Below are positions 56,029-64,000 of a stretch of 64,000 nt of DNA, in pieces. Position 1 is the stretch's first letter, and each line of letters starts with the position of its first letter. The notes beneath the pieces are model-generated. The model was not told where the DNA came from, did not search any database, and saw only the letters and a program-made list of their open reading frames with translations. The stretch lies in assembly GCA_002914845.1 (NCBI GenBank), contig JXTC01000163.1:181415-245414 (forward strand). Reading direction: 5' to 3'. The translations under genes were made by a program, and so were the position numbers. This DNA is from Trema orientale. Lineage: Eukaryota > Streptophyta > Magnoliopsida > Rosales > Cannabaceae.

Positions 56029-57860
56029 GAACTGTTTGGCTGATCGGATTCATGAACAAGGTCTTAGCTAGATCAAATAAAGACGCATAATGCTTTGGCT
56101 CTAAAAGGGTCGTAACAAGAGTATATATGATCCCTAAATAGTGTTCCAACTTGTAAATGTTCCCTAAAGCTAGTGAAGTCCTTGCTGTATGCCGTATGGT
56201 CTGTCTTTTGCGTCAAAGATAACATATATAGAGTCCATATTGTTCCCTGAAAAACAAATATTTTCCAAATATATGCTAATTAGCTAACGTATCTTATCCC
56301 ACCCCATTTTTTCCCTTTCTCAAAAAAAAAAAAAAAAAAGGAAAAAAGAACTATATAAGTTGTGGGTAATTCAAATGAACTATCGCAAATTAAATCAACT
56401 CGATATCATCAAGCTCAATCTGGAGCCTCATTGTCATAAAAAATTTGGTGAACTATATTTATTGTTTGTACGTCTATGAGGCATGTTTAATTATTTTGAT
56501 ATGGCTAGCCTATCTTTTGTTCTTCCTAAATTTAAGTGACAATAATTTAGAAGAAAAAGAGTATAGCTAGTATACTCATGACAAAGTATATAGGGTACAT
56601 AAATATGGCATAGGACATAAATTATTCATATTTCATAATCTCCTAATTTTTTTTAGTTAATACTTGCAACATATATTTGGTATTTTATATTATGATATAC
56701 AAAAAAAAAAAAAAAAATGAGGAAGAAGAAAGAAACAATAAGTTGCATGAAGTACGATTCAAAACGTAAGAGTTATGCAAAGGAAGTACTACTTTATAAC
56801 TTATTATATTTTTAACAAGAAAAGGGCAAAATATCCCGTGAGAAAATGTAGAAGCTATATGGCATAACAAAGCTTTATGAACTGGAAGTGGATTTTTCAC
56901 TTTTTCTTTGATTCGTTATGTTTTAATTAAATCTAACATTCTCGTCTTTAAAAAGAACTGGCCCAAGATGATAAAAGGCCATAAAGAAGATCAAGTAGAT
57001 ACAAAGACAAGCATCTATCTTTAGACCATAAAGACCTTATAACTTTATAATCATGAAAGGGATTCCATGTGTTAACATAACCAATTTGAAATAAATACGT
57101 AAATATATAAGATGTTGCTGAAGGAATTTGAAAGTACCTGATCATATTACTGTAAAAGTTAATCAATTCTACATTTAAAGTATAAAGATGGGTACCTATC
57201 ATTATTATGATTAATAGTTTAAAAATTTTTTTTCCATAACCATCAACATATATCTATTTCAAAATTATAGCAGCGTAAATCTGAGAGTTATCTTTTTTCC
57301 TTGATCATGTCAATGTATTCATTTGCATACCACATATTTTTAGAAACTAAATGTGCGTGCTTCTTGTTCCAAGTGGGAAAAAGAAAAAGGTGAGGCGTAT
57401 ATCACAAAGTAAAATTTGAAATTTTAAAAAATTAAAAGGAAAAAGGGAAAAATAGAAAAGGAAAAAGAAAAGTAACACTGGAAAAAAGAGGTGTAAAAAA
57501 AAAGGGCAAGCTGTTTTTACTTGATTTTAGAAGCTTGGTCAATTTGAAGCTAGCTTATATATACCTTCCTCTATCTAAAAGAAACCATTTTCTAATTTTT
57601 TTTCATGCCGAGAAATTTAATAAAATTATCTGATAAAACCTCCCCTCTAAGAAAATTGATTAGCTAAGTGCATATAATATATAGGGCATTCTATTCAGGG
57701 CTTTGGATGTAATCCTCTTTCGAACTAGTCCTATTATATGATTTGTCTAATACCAAACATATTTATCGGATATGGCATTGGACAAATGTATTTTATGTTG
57801 GCTAAATTATTTAACGAGACCGGTCCTGAACAAGACTATATCCTAATCCTATATACATAT
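56029..57860. other. Intergenic region
   Basis: Noncoding, AT-rich, with poly-A runs at 56320-56338 and 56700-56717. No convincing gene. Confidence 0.4.
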
Positions 57861-58088
57861 AGGACACTATCCAATGGGTATTTTTTTTTACCCATTTATG
57901 AATATTGTTTTGTCCAATTAAAATTGATCACGCACGTCTTTTTATGGTATAAAATGGATAGAGAAAAATATTAAATAATATATATATATTTTTTTAACTG
58001 CTTAAATTATAGTAACCGTCAGATCATGATTCAATGACTAGAAAAAATATCTATCTATAGATAAAAAAAATTACATATTGTATATATC
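57861..58088. mobile_element. MITE family M1, copy 4
   Basis: Begins AGGACACTATCCAATGGGTA, contains GATCACGCACGTCTTTTTATG and ATCATGATTCAATGACTAG, and ends in TA-rich sequence. The order is the same as in copies 1 and 2. Confidence 0.6.
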
Positions 58089-59881
58089 CATTAAATATAA
58101 TTAAAAAAATTAAAAGCAAATTGTACGTACAAACTTTAAGAAAGCAACTAAAATTGCATTATATAGGGAGTTGTAGGAATTAATTAAATGTGTCTGTGAA
58201 TGACGTTAGTCAAGAAACAAGACGATGACTAAAAAAAAAAAAAAAAGTGGAAGATTAATTAAACTCGCACATGAATAGCAATTGCTCCATCAATTGTTGC
58301 GTCTTATAGCTAGTAGTGAATGGAAAAACCTTATACTACAAGAATTACTTTTATTTCTTTCAAAAAAAAAAAAATAGTTTTATCAGGAAACTCTAGTAAA
58401 AAAAGAACTTATTTCTTATTGGCCAGAAATATTTCTCTTCAAATTATAGCATGACATGTTACATTCGATCAGTACTAAATAATAATAATTAACGTGCACA
58501 TAATATTAAAATGGTACTATATATATATATATACACCATCTAATGATAAACATCTAAGTGGCAATATGCTGTAATATTTAATATGCTATAAAGGTACAGT
58601 CATGTACTTTCCTTTACATAGTGCGAGCAGGTATACTATGGTTAGGTATATTATTATACAATATAGTGACAGACTCAATGAACAGTTATCATTCCATCTA
58701 AGGTATGTGCTAGCAGTTTTGTAGGTTCCCCTATTCGAATAATATCCTCATCACAAGTACTAATGGGTGGACAGAGCACTACTGAGTACTGATAATTTCT
58801 TAAATGTACGGCTATACCTAAACAAACCTAAGGCTTCCTCTGCTACCCTTCCACACTGCACTACTTTAATTTAACTAAAGAAACCTACCTTTATAGTTTA
58901 TATGCACATTTTTGTACATATATTTATCATCATATTATGATAATATATGATTCTTTTCGATCAATATTTTCACTACTAACTTAATATATACTTAGCTTTT
59001 TTTTTTTGGTAATTAATATATACTTAGCTTATTCAACAACATTTCTATCTTTTTTTAGAAAAATGTTATAAATGGTGGAGATTTTCACAAACAACATCTT
59101 GACTAAAATATCTTTACCATTTGTTTCACTTTTTAAAACCAAAAAACTAAAAGTAAAAATTTTTCAAGCAGACAAGCGCTTAATAGTTTTGAAAGTCCAC
59201 TGTCAAATTGGAATTAATTACCAGTTATACAAGACTAGTTGTAAGATATTGTTCGTCCCTTTATCAACACCAATACTATTGAGCCTTACTTCACTTTTTC
59301 ATTAGATAATATAAAGTATAAACGTTTACATCATCTATTCTAACAACTAATAAAAAAAACATTCATATTGTCTCATTTATGATCAACACCAACACAATTG
59401 AGCCTTACTTATTTACGTTCATTTTTCTTGGAAAAAAAAAAAAAGAACATTAAAATTTCAGACTAGACATCACACTCTCTGTCTCTTTAAACTTTCGTAT
59501 AATCTCGACGAAGATTTGATCTCAAGTTCTTAAATGTGATGCCAAGAGGCTTTACCTAATAACTCAACTAGTCAGCATCTGAACTTTTAATATTCTACAA
59601 AGTCACTACCATATATTAGTATTAAGTTGGATTTGAATAGGATTGCAGCGTTCTATACTATTAATTATTATGATCCTCACCATTTCCCTCCAAAATATAT
59701 ATTATATATTATATGATCTTCACCATCTCTCACTAATAATTAATCATGTCACATGGAAGAAGTCATAGACTGAAAGTAATGCTTTCTTTACACTAAATAA
59801 AAACTGCAAAGAAAATACAATATTCTTGTGAGACAGAGACTAATCGATCCCAGAATATGTATATCAACATCCCTAATTATA

Positions 59882-59930
<49 letters not shown>

Positions 59931-61514
59931 AATGCAATATAGGATCAAAAAATGGTGGCCCTTCGTCACATGAAGACAAGACCTCGAGCTTCGTTCCCAT
60001 TATTAGGGACTAAATGATTAAGGATGGACATTGCCAATCAAAACCCAATCACAAAATAATATCATTAACAATAATAACGTCATTGCTTCCAATGAAAAGA
60101 TGGATCGAAGTGACATGATTGTACGAACTTCTAATACATATATCTTACATATATATATATATATATATATATTTCTTCATACTCCTGCTCTGCGCAGTTT
60201 TTGAGAGGGCCTAATATATAAGTGCCTATATAAGATATATTATTTAGTGGTTTTCTTATTTTATACTAATTAGATTTAAAATTTAATTTCAAGACATGAA
60301 TTCTCTTGCAGTTCTAGTATCGGCTGCTTGAAATGTTTACCACCTTTTTGAATTCTTTTCAGTTTTGGATATTGTTTCTTTTGCTAGGATTTTATGCCTT
60401 TTAACTTATTAATTAGTTTCCAACCAAAGAGCGCTAACATAGGATTGGGCCTATATAACTATAGATATAATTGGATGATCTATCTTTTTGTTGGAATATA
60501 TCTGAGCCGATATGAGAAAAACATTCTTTATAGAAAAGCATACATGCACTCACTAGTTTAGTTTAATATTTACCTCAATGATGTCAAACCACACCAAAAT
60601 TTCACTTTAATGGATGTCTCGAGGCAAACTTAATAAAACAACATTGTACATAAGTATTCCTTGTAATCCTTTATTACTTCTGTGATTTTTGAATTGTTTC
60701 TTTTTATTTTCTTTTTTGTTTTGAATGGAAAATTTACTCAAATTAACTATTACAGAAGACGTAATAAAATGTAGGCAACAATCAACCCATACTTTTCCAA
60801 CGCATGGAATACTTTATCCACCACAAGTACCACTACAAACAAGTAACGAAGACTCGACATCTTCTACAACCAATGCCAAATGGGATGAAGGATTTTATTT
60901 TCTTTCTTCTATTTTATGAAAATGGTTAGCTATATTATCTAAAAATGACAATAAAGGTTTTTTTTTTTATATTTACCTATATATTTATCAATTTTTCTAT
61001 CAATTAGCTCATTCACTTTGGTTTTGCAAGAATTGAAATGTCTTTTCCACCTCCACTTCTCTTCCACTTTGGACCAAGAGGGGCCATACACTATGTAATG
61101 AAAGGGATATATGTTTCTTTTCCCTAAAACATTCTTCTTGTTGATTTTGTTATTACTATAATTAATTATATAATCTTCAACAACCTATTATTGAGGTACA
61201 CATATATCCAAAATGGCTCTCTAAAGGTTCTTTGATTACAAAGGAGATATGGGTTCTAGCCGTCATGGACATATGATCTTAGAAACATGATCTAGAAATG
61301 ATTACAATTGAGAAAAAAGTTAATGGAAAAGAGACACATACAAAAAAGTATATGGACCCTCCCTCTTATTGTATTCTTTTTAGGTTTCATTAATGCTATA
61401 AAAGTAATCAAATCAATATAATCAAATTCTTTAAAGGCAATGCATCTTTTCTATTTAATTGCATCTCTGTCTCATCCAAGACTACTAAACTCCACACCTC
61501 CAACTTTTCATTGT
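58089..61514. other. Intergenic region without recognised genes
   Basis: AT-rich. Contains a CT microsatellite (59887-59926), a TA microsatellite (60148-60170) and a possible decayed SINE near 59430-59580. At 58700-58870 the base composition is more even, and a minus-strand frame reads CGRVAEEALGLFRYSRTFKK. It could be part of an unknown transcript, but nothing supports this further. Confidence 0.35.
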
Positions 61515-62759
61515 GAGAGAGAGAGAGAGAGAGAGAGAGAAGCTGTGGCATTTATCGAAAGATGGCTAGCAGACAAAGTTTCCACAGGTTAAGCTTTTGC
61601 AGTCTTTGTGGAAAGAAGTAAAGAAAGAAAGAAAGCAGGTAACGGCTGTTTATCACAAGGGCATCACCTTTTCTTTTATTACAAAGAAAATTTTGCATGA
61701 AAGTAAGGGAAATTCTATCTCGGATCCCCAAAACTCTAAATTATCATTCTATATATATATATATATGATATACGTATATATCCATTCCCATCTCTCTCTC
61801 TCTCCAATAATTTATTAATGCTTGTGATCTTTCAAGCTTGAGAGAGAATCACATATGAAGCTCATGATTATTTAAGAAGCAAAAAGCTTGAGAGAGAGAG
61901 AGAGAGAATTGTCTTTGCTTGGTGGGCTGTTAAGTTTAAAGGCAAAGGTGTTGTGTTGGAGATGACCAGTCAAAAAGAAGGGGATGGCACAAAGTTAAGG
62001 ACTAAGGAGAATGTGTGAGGAGATTTTTTATTTAAATGTTATGATGTTATTTTCAATGATTGTTTGGTGTTTCTACTTTCCCTTAAAGCATTTTTTTGAG
62101 AGAGAGTGAGAGAGGGAGATTCGTCCATGTGCACAGTGCAGCAAGTCATTGACTGACTTAAACTAAGCTCCCAGAACCTATTCACAAATTCAAGGCAAAC
62201 ACAACATAACTACACACAAATTCTTCCTGAGAAAAATAAGCATTTACCAAGATCTTATCTACTTTCTTCATTTCCAACTAGTTTTACTTAAATTGTCATT
62301 TTGCATCATTGAAGCAGAGTAATCTCCATGAATAACTACCACTACCTTGACAGCAAATGTTAGTATCATAATATAAGTCCCAAGTTATAATCAAGAAGTG
62401 TAGTTTGATTGATTTGTAAACCCAGAAAAGAGAAAAAGAAAAAAAAGGTGTCGAAGTACAGGTGACTTCAGGTTCTCTGAAGACATTTTGCTCGGGTGTA
62501 CTATTTTGAATCAAAAGCTCCAAAAAGGAATAACGATGTTAGGAGACAATCTGTGGATGCTATATATTACTTGCATATCTGAGTTCAAAACATGCATAAC
62601 TTACTAATCTTAGTTATGAAACAGCAAGTTTAATTCAACCGCCAACCATAGTAAAATGTGAAAACTTGAATGTCTCAACAACAAATAAATGCTGGATAAC
62701 ATTTATACACCTCTTGAAGGAGCAAAACTTAGCACAAATATTCTCTTACTTAAGCGACT
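61515..62759. other. GA-rich leader-like region, possible transcript
   Basis: A GA microsatellite (61515-61541) is followed by ATGGCTAGCAGACAAAG at 61562, which opens a frame of only 19 codons (ending CSLCGKK), and by further GA tracts at 61888-61908 and 62099-62115. It resembles the leader of a plant transcript, but no exon could be connected to it. Confidence 0.25.
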
Positions 62760-63973
62760 TTACATGGTTGGATCCTTTCCAAAACCCATCATTGCATGAG
62801 TCGCAAGCATTGAACCTCTACGAGTAATTTCAATAAGTCGGCCAACAAGTGGCAGTTTAACTGTTTCCCTGTTCCAAAGAGGCTTCTTGTCCCACCTGCA
62901 GTAGAATCATATTAAACTCTCAATGATCTTGCAGGCATAATTCTAGCAAACAACATTATTGACAAAGTTGAATGTAATGCTTCGAAAAGTGACTAGGATG
63001 TGTATGTTCAACAACTTGACTAAAATGACATTCAGTTCCTAGCTACCACTTTATACTGGTGCTTCACATTTGAGATATATTTCTTGTAATAAAGCACATC
63101 TTTCTCATTTTCACACCATGGACCAACTTTTCATCCAAAAAAAAAAAAAAAGACACCATGGTCCACATAAGACAAATAGCTTAAAACAAAAAACACATAG
63201 GCAAGCATTTTGACAGATTTCAATACCATGAGCATTAGACTATGCAGATTTGACTAAATGGTATGAGTGTACATTGTGGTTTGACACTCTATCATCATAT
63301 CATAAGTTCAGTTCTCACCCATCTGTTCTAATACCTTTGCACACAAGGACATACCAAAAGAACTACTATGGTGTCGAATAGTAGGACAGAACTTTTGTGC
63401 TACAGGGCAAAGTACTAATTTCCTGAATTACAGTGAATCGAAACGAAACCACATAGCATATGTTGTGTTCAGTATAAATACCATTAACAAAGAAGTATTT
63501 TCATACATCACCTGGTTTAAAGTGTGTTTGAAGATATCAAGGACAATTATGAAATGGAACATACTGGGGTTTATAGTTCAACTAGAGTATTCTATTAAAG
63601 GAAACAAGATACACCGAGTCTGATAGAGTAGATTTTATTACTCGAGCAAAAGCTTATTAGAGTTCAGTTGAGAGCATACCAGTCTTCATGGCGAACAACT
63701 TTTCCTTCCACAACATGTAATTTGATGAGGGATACCACATCTATGTTTCTCCCCAAGAATTTATAGTATTGCTTGTTATCAATTAATATCTGGATTCATT
63801 ACAAAAAATTTAAATCTCAGAGTAATTTTCAAACCCAGGACAGAAACATCTATAAAATGAGAAATGAAACAATATTTTAATAGTGTTGGAAATGTAATAT
63901 GAACCTCCCCCTTCCCTGGCGAAGTCAGACTTTCTTTGATGCTGTATTCCACAATTTTGGATTCAGCAAAGAC
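62760..63973 (-). CDS. 3' exons of a conserved plant protein (possibly NTF2-like fold), partial
   Basis: Three consecutive minus-strand exons are supported by frame and splice borders: 63905-63973 (23 codons), 63680-63789 (110 bp) and 62760-62895 (with the stop at 62760-62762). Joined, they encode VFAESKIVEYSIKESLTSPG, then an ILIDNKQYYKFLGRNIDVV-type segment, a Trp-rich turn (KVVRHEDWWDKKPLWN) and the C-terminus LVGRLIEITRRGSM...GFGKDPTM. The pattern of a short basic C-terminus after VVRHEDWWDKKPL reminds me of plant proteins annotated as NTF2-like or SnoaL-like, but this is a recollection rather than proof. The gene continues past position 64000, so its start, length and targeting signal cannot be judged. 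The long last intron (62896-63679) has no other features. Confidence 0.72.
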
Positions 63974-64000
63974 CTGAGAAAGTCCATAGAAAAGAGAAGA

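Noticed and set aside
60725-60919. 64-codon frame MENLLKLTITEDV
   Set aside because: No family, no conserved partner and an AT-rich context. It is probably a chance frame.
61572-61612. TTTCCACAGG...TTTGTGGAAA hairpin, reminiscent of miR396
   Set aside because: Only 8 bp of perfect stem, and the sequence after TTCCACAG does not match miR396. The fold is too short for a plant precursor.
1-64000. Bacterial-type systems (operons, CRISPR, phage)
   Set aside because: Introns, plant gene families and plant transposons show nuclear plant DNA; no direct-repeat/spacer arrays or operon-like gene packing are seen.

Overview
The window is nuclear DNA of a eudicot plant. It is strongly AT-rich. Its genes have introns with GT/AG borders, its protein families (NIN-like, WRKY, SMXL/D53) are plant families, and most of it is transposable-element debris. 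The species cannot be fixed from the sequence. There is an assembly gap of 32 N at 23541-23572 and a single N at 6722.

Region 1 (about 370-12650) is a large inverted duplication. Each arm holds, in the same order, a shared promoter block, a gene with the N-terminal GAF-like sensor region of NIN-like proteins (NLPs), and a short BED zinc-finger reading frame. The left arm (+, 619-2765) is degraded: it has a frameshift and lacks a WRKY domain. The right arm (-, 9941-12485) keeps a two-exon gene of about 609 codons. In that gene a group I N-terminal type WRKY domain, with the unusual heptad WRLYGTK, sits in frame ahead of the NLP sensor region. The usual NLP C-terminus (RWP-RK and PB1) is missing apart from a short RWP-RK-like remnant. 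This WRKY-NLP chimera is the most interesting item in the window.

Region 2 (about 12650-27150) holds a pair of duplicated promoter-like blocks with ATCGAT boxes, a 5'-truncated LINE with a 12-bp target-site duplication, a small intact gene for a four-pass membrane protein (19424-19942), a Copia 5' fragment and many dispersed repeats.

Region 3 (27180-31170) is a tandem gene pair for small basic proteins of unknown function. The upstream region of the first copy carries both a tRNA-derived SINE (17-bp target-site duplication) and a 1140-bp non-autonomous hAT element (8-bp target-site duplication). The second copy has neither.

Region 4 (32061-45760) contains a partly deleted LTR retrotransposon, a Mutator-type MITE, a CACTA terminus with a hAT-like element inside it, and AT-rich sequence without genes.

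Region 5 (45767-52154) holds two well-supported genes on the + strand. One is a five-exon DUF4598/NOPCHAP1-type gene (predicted box C/D snoRNP assembly cofactor) with telo-box and site II promoter motifs. The other is a three-exon SMXL3-like gene of 872 codons. Region 6 (52155-62750) is intergenic, with a complete CACTA-type element built from CACGTCGC repeats (54843-56025), a SINE and MITEs. Region 7 (62760-64000) is the 3' end of a minus-strand gene that runs off the window.
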